From positions 180,709-244,708 of the forward strand of contig DF239417.1 of assembly GCA_000507305.1 (NCBI GenBank): DNA of 64,000 nt, given 5' to 3'. Within the stretch, counting starts at the first letter, position 1. Every line of letters begins with the position of its first letter. Positions 39,801 through 47,724 of the stretch are shown here, one piece after another. The DNA comes from Breviolum minutum Mf 1.05b.01 (Eukaryota > Sar > Dinophyceae > Suessiales > Symbiodiniaceae). A program made the position numbers and the translations under genes. Under the pieces are notes generated by a model. The model was not told where the DNA came from, made no database searches, and saw only the letters and a list, made by a program, of their open reading frames with translations.

Positions 39801-42800
39801 GCATATGCGTTCCAATTGCCTTTCAAAGAGCACTGGAAAGCGCTCTATTTCAGCCATGAATTGCACGTAGGCGTCCATCGCGTTCATGTCTGATGGGAAA
39901 GGCACTTCAAGATAAGCTCGTTGGTACATCGCACAGGCTCCTATCAGCTGGATTGTTTCATCACGAAGCATTCGAGCCAGGCCGTTGGTCATAGGAAAGA
40001 GCGTCTGGAGGCGCAACAAAGGTACAGTGTCGAGGCCGATCCAAGTGCCCCAAGTTGCAAGGGCCATGGGACCGATATCGACCATGTTGGTCTGATTCCT
40101 TTGCTGCAGGCGAATTGTCTCCTGACGCAACTTCCACATCAAGCAGGCGATCATTGGAGCGGCCACCGACATGGGGCCTAACTAATCAGAAAAAACCTGC
40201 CTTGGTTTTTTCACCCTTGAACCACAGCACTGCCATCACATGATGCATTGAACGTCTGATGTTGAATGCAACTGCGTTCAAAACATGTTCTATTGCACAG
40301 TTTTGTGCAAGCATTACAACTGGAGGATCAAGATCAGTCATTCGTACATACGTTCACAATCATTATTCACGTCTTTGTATCTTGCTCATGTTTCATCTTC
40401 CCTCTAGCGAGAGAGAGGGAGAGTCTGAGTGATTCAATTTTGGATACCTTTACGAGGATTATAAACTGTCATTATTAACCACTGCCACAAGACTTTTGTA
40501 GGCTACAGGAGACTAAAAAACGCAAGCTGCTCACTATCAAACATGTTTAGGTCTAGCGTGTCAGCTACAACAGCTCCATAGAGGGATAGACACTACTCAC
40601 AATAAAACAAATTTTTAAGACAATCCCGCTCCCACCTTCAGAAAAGCAATCGTGTCCATCGGAGCCATCTCAAGCTCCAATGCTGCTCCCTCAAGTCAAT
40701 TGTTGACTCATAGTGTCGCCAATGTTGCAAAGCCTATGAAAGGCTTTCAAAAACTAAAAGAGTCAACTTGGGCATGGCCTGTCGCGGGGCTTTGACATAG
40801 AGGGTGAGGGTACTGCCTCGGAGTTTCCCAAGTCTATCCATGGTAGGCATCCACACAGGACCCTACTTCCGAGACTTCTTTAGACAAACCGTAGCATTTT
40901 TCGCAAACGTGCTTTCTGCGGGCTTGAGGCTTTGGAAATGAATGATTCATATCAATGCAAATATAATTTACTTGTATTTAATTATGTACTGTAAAACATC
41001 TGCGCAAGCAGCAGCACCGGAAACAGCGGAACCAGCCATTTTAAGCTCCCGTCGAGGATCAAGGCCTCCTCGTTGAACGAGTGCCTGCAGTGAGGCCAAG
41101 CGGACCACGAAAGCGGCGGAGGATTCTTTCAGTTCTGACGGTCAATGCTTCATGAAACAACAAATCAATGTGATATTCACGATTTCCATTCTCCATGCTT
41201 TATATCTTGAATATTTTGACACACTTTGTAGGATGTTGTAGGACTTACAAGACATATGATAGCCGTATAGCTTTGATAGTTCACTCCAATCTCGGCCGAT
41301 GCCTTCGTGCCAACTCCTCTCACCTGGGTCTTTGATAAACAAAAAACGAACTCCCAGTTTTCACCGTCCCAATGTCCTCGGGGTTCCAAGGTCCCAAGGT
41401 CCTGACCGGAGAAGCTCCCTTTTTTCGGCTTCCCAACTCCATCCATATCACGTTGGTGGCCTCACGGGTCAAGGATTCCATGGCCACCAAAATCGAAACG
41501 TTTCGTCGATCCGATGATCCGCTGCACTCGGAGCCTCATCATTCTTGGTTTGTTTTCGAAGGTCTTCCTTCTCCAAGGAGCAAAGAACCTGGCTTTTTAA
41601 GTGACAAAGCTGGTTAAACCCCTCAAGTTGATGTTATCAAGATGCTGAAATATCCAGACGGCTTGCCATACGGCAATTAGGGCCCCAAGCATAGCCAGAG
41701 GTATGTCGGAAGTAGTCCAAGCACACATGTCCAGGACTGAGATCGGAATGGAAAAGTGTTTGGCTCTCAAATAGTTTGCAAGCTGTTCAGTTGTCCGTTC
41801 CCATTCTATATCTTCTGGTGTCTTTTAATGTTTACCTGGAGTGTTGCTTCCACCTTTTGCACATTGGATGTTGCAAGATCTTCACACCGTTCTGAAGGAT
41901 CCATCATGGTGATTGCTGGGCAGCTATAGTTTTGGTACCACAAATCGTTCTCAGTGAATTGCAGAATGGACGCCAGGAAATCGCTCACTTCACTGGGCCT
42001 CAGTATAAGGCCCAACTGGCCAATGTGCAAGCTGGGTAGGGTTGTCAGTCTAAGATTCTCACGTCCATTCCAACGGATCCTGTGTTCCAGGGAGTGACAA
42101 ACATATGATGGCCGTACATTGCCGCCTCTGGATGTCTTTGAATATTCCATGACTATATGACTCATATGTCCCAACGGCTCATGCCCGTCGGCCCGTTAGT
42201 ACGGAATCGCTTACATCTTGCACCAGACTTTAGCAAAAAAATATCCTAGCCAGTAGTCACAAATGCCGGGATGACATAGCATATTCTCACTCTTTGGCCG
42301 AAAAAATCCTTGCGCCACCCTTGCAAAAAGGTTCGCTCAGAAAGGCACGCAGCAAGCCCCCATAAGAAATTCATTTAGGTGGCAACACTGCATCCGGGGG
42401 CATGGCCTTCAACCGAAAACTCTCCACGTTCATCGCCTAAGCTCACGAGGTGAGATGCATAGAAGGAGCTGGAGACACATCCAAAACTAACAGAGGCGAC
42501 ACAAGTACGCCAAAAAAAGAGGCAACAAGAACCGAGCAGAAACCAAACGTCCAAATCACAATACTGTAATCAAGCTGGGAGTGGCACAATCGAATCTATT
42601 TGTGTGCAGATTCCGGCATCAATTGTTGATCATGTCTCACACAAGAGCAGCTGGGTCGTGCAGTTTTTGCAAGAAGAATGCTGTGAAGAGTAATTTCGCA
42701 CTGCTGCTTTTCGTCTTGCCTGATGTTGTCTACTATTTTTTGCCTCTGCAACTTCATTGTTTTGTTCTCTAGAATGGCTGACTGTAAACTGATGCTTTTC

Positions 42801-45800
42801 CATCTGAGCACAAATGCACAAGCTGCAGCCAAATTTCAATGCATCTATTTCTTCTCCCCTACCTGGCAGCCTTTAGGTTTGTCTCTCGGTTATTGTAATA
42901 TGAATATAATATGATAATAATTATATGCTTCATGTAAGACCTACTGTTCATGTCTCTAGTGCCCTGGGTGCCTGAAGTCTAGCGTCAAAGTGTTTCGTCT
43001 CTTCTTGCTCCAGGCCACTGGTATAATGACTGCTCATTGCTCAAATATGTGTTGTGATGATAATCTACAGACTGCAAGCACTTAACTTGGTAAAAAGGCA
43101 CCTTCGACTGATCCAAAATGAAAACTCAACGTGTCGGTTCACTGTGTCCAGCCTTCTTGCCCTTCACCACTGACGCAACACTGCCTAGCAAAAAGAAACA
43201 ACTGGAGTATCAGGATGCTCAAGCTACCGCATCTCGGTGTACGTCATTCTATGAACCATGCATGTTGGAGACTGAGGTCAGCTCGCATGTCCTCGATACG
43301 GCTATTTGTGCAAGACCCAATGAAAACCTGCAGGCTTACAAAGTGGCTTTTGTTCGGGTGGGATCAAAGAAGCTTGCAAGAAGTTTGCAATCAAGATCTT
43401 ATCACTTCATGCAAGGATGCAAAACACCTTCTGAATGGCAATATCCTCCATCTTGGTGCCAGGTTCCAAACCTGAAAACTTGAAATCTCGCACAAAGTCT
43501 CGCAGTTTAGTTTGGACAGTCTCCGTTTGACCATTTCCTCTTTGCACTTCTCATTGTTTCCCTTCACCAGTAGCCTGTTTTGGCTTCTACTCCATTTTAT
43601 TTGTGCCACAAATGAAATCCTGGTTTCGGCTTCCGTGAGGACCGAGCCCATGTATTGAAGGGCTCTCGTCATGCCGGTCCTGAATGGCTATTGGGATTGC
43701 CAGTCGACCAAATGTTTCGTCCTCTGTATCTTACACGATTTGGTTTCCAGTGGTCATTTCAAAATAAGTAGACAGTAGGATGATATTCTGATGACTTAAA
43801 CACAGCTGCAATGGATCTGTCAACAATCAACCGCATATCTTTTGGCTTTTGGCTGTCCTCTTGGTCTCATCGGTTGCCTGTACCCAAGAATAACATCAGG
43901 GCAAACACGAAAGGATAAAAGGTTACATGCCACAGCACTGACCTGGCTCGGGTCTGGCACTGTTCCAGTGATAGGGACAGTGTCTTCTGGGCTGGTGCCC
44001 CAAGTGACCTCATTGGCATCGGAATTTCCAGGAATTTCACACTGAAATGCAAAGTGATGGCCAAGCTACATCAGTTCTGAGCTTGATCTGAACTGGTTTC
44101 GGTGCTGGAATCATAAATACAGAAGGGAGTGGTTGATCTTTATTCACACATGTTCACAGGATGACCCCAAACTTAGAAGGCTTCAAGGGTCCAACCATAT
44201 AAGCATACAGCAGCTGCTTCACGGAATAGCCAAGCATGAAGGACGGGTGACAAAATCCATGGTTAGTCCAGCAGCTAAAGGGTGCAGTCCAGGGGGCTGT
44301 TGGAGCGATGTCAGCAGCATCGATGTGAATGTCTTTATCAAACCTCACCGTCTCTGCTGTTTTGTGAAGCTTGCAGCCGCGCAACTGAAAATTAAACAGT
44401 CGAGCTCAAAGAATGCTGCAGAAAGCAAAGGCGCCGGCTTTGCGCCCTTGTCGGTTCGCAGGCTTTTCCAGTATTCCACTGCCTGTTCCATTCGTTTGCA
44501 GTACAAGGAAGTTTGCAAATTGGAGGTCCTCTCAAATTTCACATCCGTTCTGCCTTGTCCCATTCGTTCCCTTTTGGGCACAAAGGCCTGCAACAAGCCA
44601 TTTGAATGGAAACGAGGAAAATCAAGCCATCCGAATCTGCAGTCCCGGACCAACCGGATCTCAGTTCTAAACCTTCCTTTGAGGTAGTTGAAAGTGGTCT
44701 CATCTGGTGCCACCATTCCAGCCCTCAACATCGAGGTGACAAAATGTCACAAAGCTCACGCAACTCAGTGACAAAAATGGAATGCTGACAGTCTTTTTGG
44801 GAAATAAAGAAACTTGCCATTTTGTTCCTTTGTTATTTTGATCCTTTGATTTTCCCCAGTTGGCTCTGAGCTTTGGACCTGGCACCTGCTTCAATCGTCA
44901 TGTTGCACACCGACATCCTCGCCTCAACCATTTGGCAACGTCACTTTCGTCTTGCTCTTTTGCGACGCAAAAAAAGCATGCCTCCATGGACATGTTCTCG
45001 AAGACGTCTCCACCTTCAACTTCAAAAAATGATGGAAGTTGATCCTCCCTTTTCGTGTTCATGTCGGTGGAAACTTGGTTTACATTTGCTTCATGTTTCC
45101 CACTGGGTCGATCCATCTTTGCCTTCAGCAGCCTCATTCACCCCTGAATTTGGACAAGCTACAAAATTCAATTACACATCCAGTGCCACCAGCTGTACCA
45201 ATGATTCCGATGATGTGGAGGATCACGTCCTGTGAGGAGACAGGTTGGCTGGAAAAAACTAGGTTTTCTGCCCTGCGGGGCGTACATTCCATCATTTTCC
45301 CACATGTTCCCCGTCCTTGGAAGTGACTCCCTCAGTCAGCTTCCCAGAAACTTTGATCCGCCTTAGCATAGCGAAACCACAAACTACCCTGGATGACCTT
45401 TAGTTTTGAATCCTTTAGGAACTTTAGGTGCTTGACATGTTCTTGGCCTTCTTCATTAGCCTCAAAACTCGCCACAGTGAAAAAGAAAAACAAAAAAACA
45501 CCATTGATCCCAAGTTGATCCCCTTAGATCCTCGTCTTTCCCGGCATCTCCGAGGCGGCAGCAGTGTTTGAGTGGCCAACACGTGCTCCACCTCTGAGGT
45601 TCCGATTCCTGCCGGGCAAGCGGAATTCCCCCGGGTTTCAGGCACGGTTATGGTGGATTCCTAAGTCTCCCGCCAAAGGCCAAAGCTCCAAATGCACCAT
45701 GGGTTGATGTATGGCTATCACCACCTTAACAATGATACTCTGCATAGTACGGTTCAGCAAACTGCAAGGAAGTGGAGGGCAAGTCTCATGTCAGATTCGA

Positions 45801-47110
45801 TGAATTAATTAGAGCAACAGCAGTGGTTAAAATGCAAGATCTCTCACAGATCTTGTGGGCTCCGATGTTTTCCGTGACAATGCTTCTCCAAGTGTCCAGC
45901 AAACCACTGTGGTTCCAGGAAGGGTGAAGCCCTGTCAGTTCTCGGAACTCCGTATGTGAAAACACTGAAAAATGCAAGGTCTAAGCCACCAGGTTGGATA
46001 GAGTTTGGATCTAATCCCATTATTCAGCGAACCATCTCTGCAAACACGTGAGGTTGTTTGGCTGTGTTCCAGCCTGCTCAGGACCAATCACATGGACAAT
46101 GCCTTGACGTTTGTCCTCCATGCCAAAGTAGGTCAAACCTTACAGGTTTGATGTTTCATTGTCAACGGGCGGGCGGCCTTTTTTTTCAGCTCAAAAAATG
46201 GCCCATGAAACGATGGAAACTTTTAGGAAGCCAGCCAAATTCCTGTACATTGTCTTCCAAAGTCACAACCTTGCTCAGGAGATTTTTTCGGCAGTATGTC
46301 TTCAAATCTTGAAGCGTCTGGCCTGCGTTCTGGAGTCAGCTTCTTCAATAAAGCTCTTTGTATCCTGAAACATCTACCATCATCTACCCAAAATCATGGC
46401 AGATTTTACCCACAAATGAAACATCATGAAACAACTACCCCAAAATCATGGCAATGTCCAAGTGATCTGCTGCTTTACCAAAAGGTGTTTTCACCCACAA
46501 AATCCTCGCTCCTTGAAATTTTTACGGCTCGAGGTTGGGATGTTATGATCTACCGTGGCCAAGGTGCAGTCGGTCCTACGGACCTGGCAAGGTCAGAAAA
46601 AGTTTGAAGGGATTCGGAGATTCTGCGACTTTTCTCATATTCACCAGGGAGCCTCTCTATTGCTCAAACGCAAGCCCTCAAAAGCCTGAGGACTAGTGAC
46701 CTTAGAGCAGATAGTGGATGGAGAGGTGGATCAAGTTTTGAGATTTGAGATGTGTACCTCGTGAACCAAATGACGATCGATGTAGATGAGGCTTGTTCCA
46801 TCAGCCTTGCATGAAGAACACAACGGTTTACCATGATGCTGAGTGACATGAGCCCTGCGTCCATGCCCCTCAACCAAAGTGAGATTGTCTGCAGTTGTAT
46901 TCAATTCTAGACTTATAGATGATGACAAAGGCTGTCTAGTGGATGCCCATAAAACGGGACCTACAGGAAAGGCCCAATGAATCTTCACAAGGTGATTCCC
47001 AGCAGATCCCTCAACTCCCATGGCTTAACAGGCTGTTTCGTATTACAGTGCCCAGTGCTGCAAAGCACCTCATGCACCAAATGGTCTGCCCAAATCTTGT
47101 CGTACAGGGT
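24885..47110 (-). CDS. leuCD: Fused 3-isopropylmalate dehydratase, LeuC then LeuD (about 40 exons)
   Basis: Isomerises 2- to 3-isopropylmalate in leucine synthesis; aconitase family with a [4Fe-4S] cluster. LeuC exons in order: [14 protein letters not shown] (47110-47069), [16 protein letters not shown] (46805-46758), [16 protein letters not shown] (46700-46653), [17 protein letters not shown] (about 46583-46510), [11 protein letters not shown] (46364-46323), TLEDNVQEF (46269-46236), [17 protein letters not shown] (46138-46074), [131 protein letters not shown] (about 43.3 kb), SVVKGKKAG (about 43.15). After a 14-kb intron: [12 protein letters not shown] (about 29.24), [24 protein letters not shown] (cluster cysteines, 28.77), [27 protein letters not shown] (28.3). 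Leu[13 protein letters not shown] (27060-27019), [86 protein letters not shown] (stop 24885). Linker exons at 27.5-28.1 kb and any targeting peptide are unresolved. Confidence 0.9.
29871..41041 (-). CDS. Ubiquitin-like-domain protein gene nested in the leuCD intron and split by a retroelement
   Basis: The exon at 40689-40636 encodes [18 protein letters not shown] (AG acceptor before 40689, GT donor at 40635-40634). The next exon starts at 31772 (AG acceptor 31774-31773) with [18 protein letters not shown] then RGATMQD, phase 0. Joined, they give the ubiquitin fold's L-E-V-x-P-x-D-T-I-x-x-L-K-A-x-V...G-x-P-P-x-x-Q-R-L pattern. A following minus-strand stretch, [13 protein letters not shown] (about 31.47 kb), fits the fold's last strand. 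A plausible start [14 protein letters not shown] lies at about 41041. Later possible exons: [16 protein letters not shown] (31.25 kb), [17 protein letters not shown] (30.77 kb), and [14 protein letters not shown] with stop at 29871; these are weaker. The intron 40635-31773 (8.86 kb) is almost wholly the retroelement. What follows the ubiquitin-like domain is unknown, so substrate or partner cannot be given. Confidence 0.6.
31914..32071. repeat. Split direct repeat copy A1 (outer end)
   Basis: 158 bp starting TAACATCTTTTTCACTAG. Matches 32249-32408 in direct orientation except for a 2-nt difference near CACTTCAAAG / CACTTCACCAAG. Forms the distal 3' end of the retroelement in its own orientation. 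Confidence 0.9.
32139..32249. repeat. Split direct repeat copy B1 (internal)
   Basis: 111 bp from GGTTTTTTCACCCTTGAACC to TTTTGTGCAAGCAT. Appears identical to 40204-40314. Abuts copy A2, so the B1-A2 junction mimics the junction of a circularised element. Confidence 0.9.
32249..32408. repeat. Split direct repeat copy A2 (internal)
   Basis: 160 bp, direct copy of A1. Overlaps the end of the RNase H-like frame (stop near 32383), so the last codons of that frame are repeat sequence. Confidence 0.9.
32383..33138 (-). CDS. Retroelement RNase H-like domain (frame-shifted from RT)
   Basis: Degrades the RNA of the RNA-DNA hybrid during reverse transcription. Visible DIRS/Ngaro-type pattern: SIYTDAF (first Asp), [12 protein letters not shown] (Glu), [16 protein letters not shown] (Asp) and [10 protein letters not shown] (last Asp). 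The frame differs from that of the upstream reverse transcriptase. Family-like sequence ([15 protein letters not shown]) continues in this frame upstream of the D-containing strand, so the frame change lies near 33140-33150. Either a 1-nt indel has broken the copy or a programmed shift is used. The tail runs into repeat A2. Confidence 0.75.
   Translation of the reverse strand: MSSLKMLLHLLPDMPPRVLPMQTDHPCTSIYTDAFFQLGDQQIKPSEDTVPRNWRPSSTKLTSNGWGFVIRSSSRTLASHGVIPPSVLQPYSRRRAFIYILELMAPVIALVSLHKTVDPFIILWIDNRAGLSALQKGWGRDPPVNNMLTFFWCFLARLGVHLHCEWVASAHNMADGISRHDLREAHLGGWCLLDLPLKPLHNILQKCAVNAEYSATTAVEEALAWSSSLVLSDLVRGGESVLEMGVKCGTW
33020..35818 (-). CDS. Retroelement C5-cytosine methyltransferase fused to reverse transcriptase
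   Basis: N-terminal part: a DNMT3-like C5 methyltransferase with motif [15 protein letters not shown], motif [12 protein letters not shown] (catalytic Cys), motif VI LCENVIM, motif [11 protein letters not shown] and a final motif [18 protein letters not shown], all intact. It would methylate cytosines, perhaps in the element's own cDNA. C-terminal part: a DIRS-type reverse transcriptase with [15 protein letters not shown] (first catalytic Asp), [14 protein letters not shown] and HHYVDDF (YxDD box), then KLLGVFFD. The frame has no ATG at its head; it is continuous with the upstream gag frame across one TAG (35821-35819). Function of the methyltransferase here is inferred from the family and from published Symbiodinium retrotransposon enzymes. 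Confidence 0.85.
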   Translation of the reverse strand, partial: GQPGAKGSDSEPLVPDQPSSGSTQLSPTSLTPRLPVRGHQLIVLSVFDGIGTGIFALTQLVGEPRLAISWETDHKAAEITSFHMPFVKHRGDFMADSVSEIAHLVQRHDPHQQCWIMVLSAPPCPDFSSINDSAESFSGKEGSKFDSFISFTKDLESQLRDWTFIHLCENVIMQTKAEIQHVSHGLRAEPVVIDAGDLGIISRPRLWWTRHPWSSADLHPISGEPLRWGSHHKINKLYMDLPLVESSHFDFDGYELPGVVARHEKRLPCLTTPAPTSEGRPPPKKLKGKMDPESRSRWLNDGRRFAPWHYDKNSMLHKDGELIIPWADHKDQLHGLPKGYSGVRGASEHDRHRFLGNSWHLQVARFVLMILLQSCGSSEALLLPPPRESALQFVCNIAMVEPPALGTHPPFQDYASHRTADHLWDHWEISAQCGHPMLTPPIPEPGALQALQKCYYGFSDIARMRHEVVAEVLDLVDLWKEDTSEWLAARKPHIQAVYNQGEGSSPTQVPLFLHLLSQTGFPSMADVVDDMTNGYALTSKQHRGPGWPIRTDDRYSHPITEDQFRTLNEAYIRAKLKKGFVDPHWQAMLQEILAECDLGRMDGPYEAPSHWPTRTIAVAGRPLLPLPDHPIRASVCFAVEQHDKVRRCEDFKRSWHNSLMLAYDSPVHHGVDHYIQLCRWEASQGHRPQLWTHDLAAAYRQLPVRETDKAWTILQTPNGPVLFKHNALSFGASGSVWGFNRFADLMQYLSRKLLWVPTHHYVDDFASAEHAGLAQSGFESFGGLFNSLGLKVKEKKAQPPSTVQKLLGVFFDISKDTITLKPCPDRMDRLLKMIRGILASNTLPIDDAQRLCGKLNFLQTTSFGQVGRALLLPLYSRAHSQGPQRTTAPERANHVILEDAASPTPGHASTCPPYADRPSVYFHLHRCLFPTG
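35819..37002 (-). pseudogene. Retroelement gag-like region (in-frame stop and frame change)
   Basis: Starts plausibly at 37002 ([20 protein letters not shown]). A TAG at 36759-36757 interrupts it within ILTHI-stop-SLAQQSW; the flanking sequence stays protein-like, and TGG to TAG is the simplest change. The frame continues through [14 protein letters not shown] and [14 protein letters not shown] to [10 protein letters not shown], then must change by one nt (near 36135) to reach [19 protein letters not shown]. The end is basic and Gly/Lys/Ser-rich ([14 protein letters not shown], then [13 protein letters not shown]), typical of nucleic-acid-binding gag tails in these elements. Related gag-like proteins are common in dinoflagellate genomes (recollection). 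Stop TAG at 35821-35819 separates it, in the same frame, from the methyltransferase-RT frame. Confidence 0.65.
37281..38948 (-). CDS. Retroelement tyrosine recombinase
   Basis: Integrates the circular element DNA. Catalytic pattern visible: Arg in [18 protein letters not shown] (His-x-x-Arg) in [19 protein letters not shown], then [15 protein letters not shown] with the Tyr nucleophile. The C-terminal extension has CDE...[12 protein letters not shown]...CKKCF, a possible zinc-binding set, and an acidic Ser/Asp/Glu tail. The open frame begins just after a TAG (about 38972) and has no ATG near its head (first in-frame ATG near codon 89), so the N-terminus is either broken or made by a frame change from an upstream frame. 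Its position upstream of gag and RT in element orientation is unlike the gag-RT-YR order usual for Ngaro. Confidence 0.8.
   Translation of the reverse strand: MARTDEVLDKGIRKTELESILAALTPPTPVAVAGRADHPTLVLHGGKASLTLALAAAQPNQRKRALEDLDRDILARSTKPANDSRLKTFMALCGAWEVQAFPLNPVCIRCVGASFKAGCYRSAGIYFQTAISHQLRMLGLPISPFIRSLIRDVVRSVRRGLSPATLKFGFDLAALAKLVDTTDSRPFSFDHIPHVADLMIVSCWYMLREIEISAARDSHLSLQGEVVQLMVPVHKTNTMGSLTTRILQCACGVREHPLCPWHTAERHLIRLASHPHRRAGGYLPLFPQSNGASITKHLLVQAVRRTLSAGGLETILRDDTGRDIEKFGGHCMRVAGAQFLAAAGVQLPLIQLLGRWSSSAVERYVQNAPLSIVPQIPVEILRNHEDVEPFSASRLQSSVGSAPLTPAPAPSLEGTHGQPSPSDGPRFISDPTEGRQQRAQLATHRRLIENMQDAIKDIHRAICPPDKVLVLRPRSSVVHRSKCDERQNPPTSWRTVCGWRYGCTRFFRVATLGDTHRVCKKCFDAQEAPEPGVSDDSDNESSSSDSGSSSSDPSS
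39498..40172 (-). CDS. Retroelement ORF1, unknown (224 aa)
   Basis: First intact ORF in element orientation, 32 bp inside repeat B2, ATG at 40172. Mostly alpha-helical with [34 protein letters not shown] and [19 protein letters not shown]; a short charged C-terminus ends GDDPTPEDP. No recognised domain, no zinc motif, no membrane segment. May be a structural or accessory protein of the element. Equally it could be a captured host fragment. Confidence 0.55.
   Translation of the reverse strand: MSVAAPMIACLMWKLRQETIRLQQRNQTNMVDIGPMALATWGTWIGLDTVPLLRLQTLFPMTNGLARMLRDETIQLIGACAMYQRAYLEVPFPSDMNAMDAYVQFMAEIERFPVLFERQLERICRDYQPTLARMMQAAIEMFNTLGHALGGDRWLLKVADEATVRCRLYHGNSPSLLDINPAHLPPGADRDRAIAVAHPVHEEVREDGSTCSWSFGDDPTPEDP
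40204..40314. repeat. Split direct repeat copy B2 (outer end)
   Basis: 111 bp, by eye identical to 32139-32249. Forms the 5' end of the retroelement in its own orientation; host sequence resumes at 40315. Confidence 0.9.
41100..42190 (-). CDS. Unknown gene with a predicted membrane segment, inside the leuCD intron
   Basis: Minus-strand coding stretches: [37 protein letters not shown] and [14 protein letters not shown] (about 42.07-41.88 kb). After an AG acceptor (41823-41822) comes [18 protein letters not shown], then [16 protein letters not shown] and a hydrophobic stretch [19 protein letters not shown] (about 41.72-41.66 kb), likely membrane-spanning. Further stretches: [17 protein letters not shown] then [14 protein letters not shown] (about 41.49-41.36 kb) and [20 protein letters not shown] (about 41.12 kb). 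The frame changes at TTAAAAG-ACA (41828-41819) imply an intron whose donor is unclear (candidates give only 14 or 32 nt). It may be separate from, or the 5' part of, the ubiquitin-like gene that follows. No family recognised. Confidence 0.45.
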
Positions 47111-47154
47111 CTGTGGCCGAGCCTTTACAAAGGGCAAGGATGTGGCAATATGTA

Positions 47155-47310
47155 CGTTTCTGTGTAGGGAGGTACGTAGGTATGTAGGTATGTATGCAAG
47201 TAATTGCAAGCATGTAGGTATGTGTGTGTAATATATGCACAAATGGATCCATGATTTCTATGTATGCATGTGTGCACGCACGTATGTACTCTACGTATGC
47301 ATGCATGCCA
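47155..47310. repeat. Purine-pyrimidine microsatellite, GTAGGTAT/GTATGTAT type
   Basis: About 150 bp of imperfect 4-nt units (TAGG, TATG, TGTG), just upstream of the first leuCD exon seen. Its reverse strand reads as a spurious His/Tyr/Thr-rich frame. Confidence 0.7.
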
Positions 47311-47724
47311 GGGACATTTCACTCTGGGCACCTTGTCAGAGAATGTGTTTGCTTCGTTGTGATGTGGATCTTTTGATGATCTTTGCAGCAAGTGGTACCA
47401 AGTGCACTAGCACTCAAAAAAAAACTGCAGCCTGGCTCTCATACTGGACGGAAGTGGGCGCCATGATCCTCCGCAGTGTGAGACAAATATGGAGTTTTCA
47501 GTTTAATCTGTTCTCGTTCCCTCCCCTTGCACTCAGGAGTTTCTGTGCCTCCCTTCTCTTCGGCACTTGGCAAGTCAACGCGACAAGCGGCTACGAGCCA
47601 AAGAACATAAGCCCCATGGAATGGCCAAAGCTTGGGATCCTGGTGCAGATGTGGGTGCAGTTGCGTAATTGCTTCACAAATTCAATCGATGTAAAGCTTG
47701 GAAAAGGAGCCCTTTTCCAAGAAT

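Larger units (their letters stand above)
31914..40314 (-). mobile_element. DIRS-order tyrosine-recombinase retroelement with C5 methyltransferase and split direct repeats
   Basis: In element orientation (minus strand) the order is: end repeat B2; ORF1 (unknown); tyrosine recombinase; gag-like; methyltransferase-RT-RNase H; then A2, B1, A1. The pattern X ... Y-X-Y of direct repeats is that of Ngaro/PAT-type split direct repeats. Each repeat pair looks near-identical (B pair identical by eye over 111 bp), which implies recent insertion. Yet the coding part has at least two in-frame TAG codons and two frame changes. No target-site duplication is seen, as expected for integration by a tyrosine recombinase; flanks read GAGCTG outside A1 and TACAACTGG outside B2. 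The element sits in an intron of the ubiquitin-like gene, same strand. Cytosine methyltransferases in Symbiodinium retrotransposons are published; this copy's repeat layout is read directly. Confidence 0.85.
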
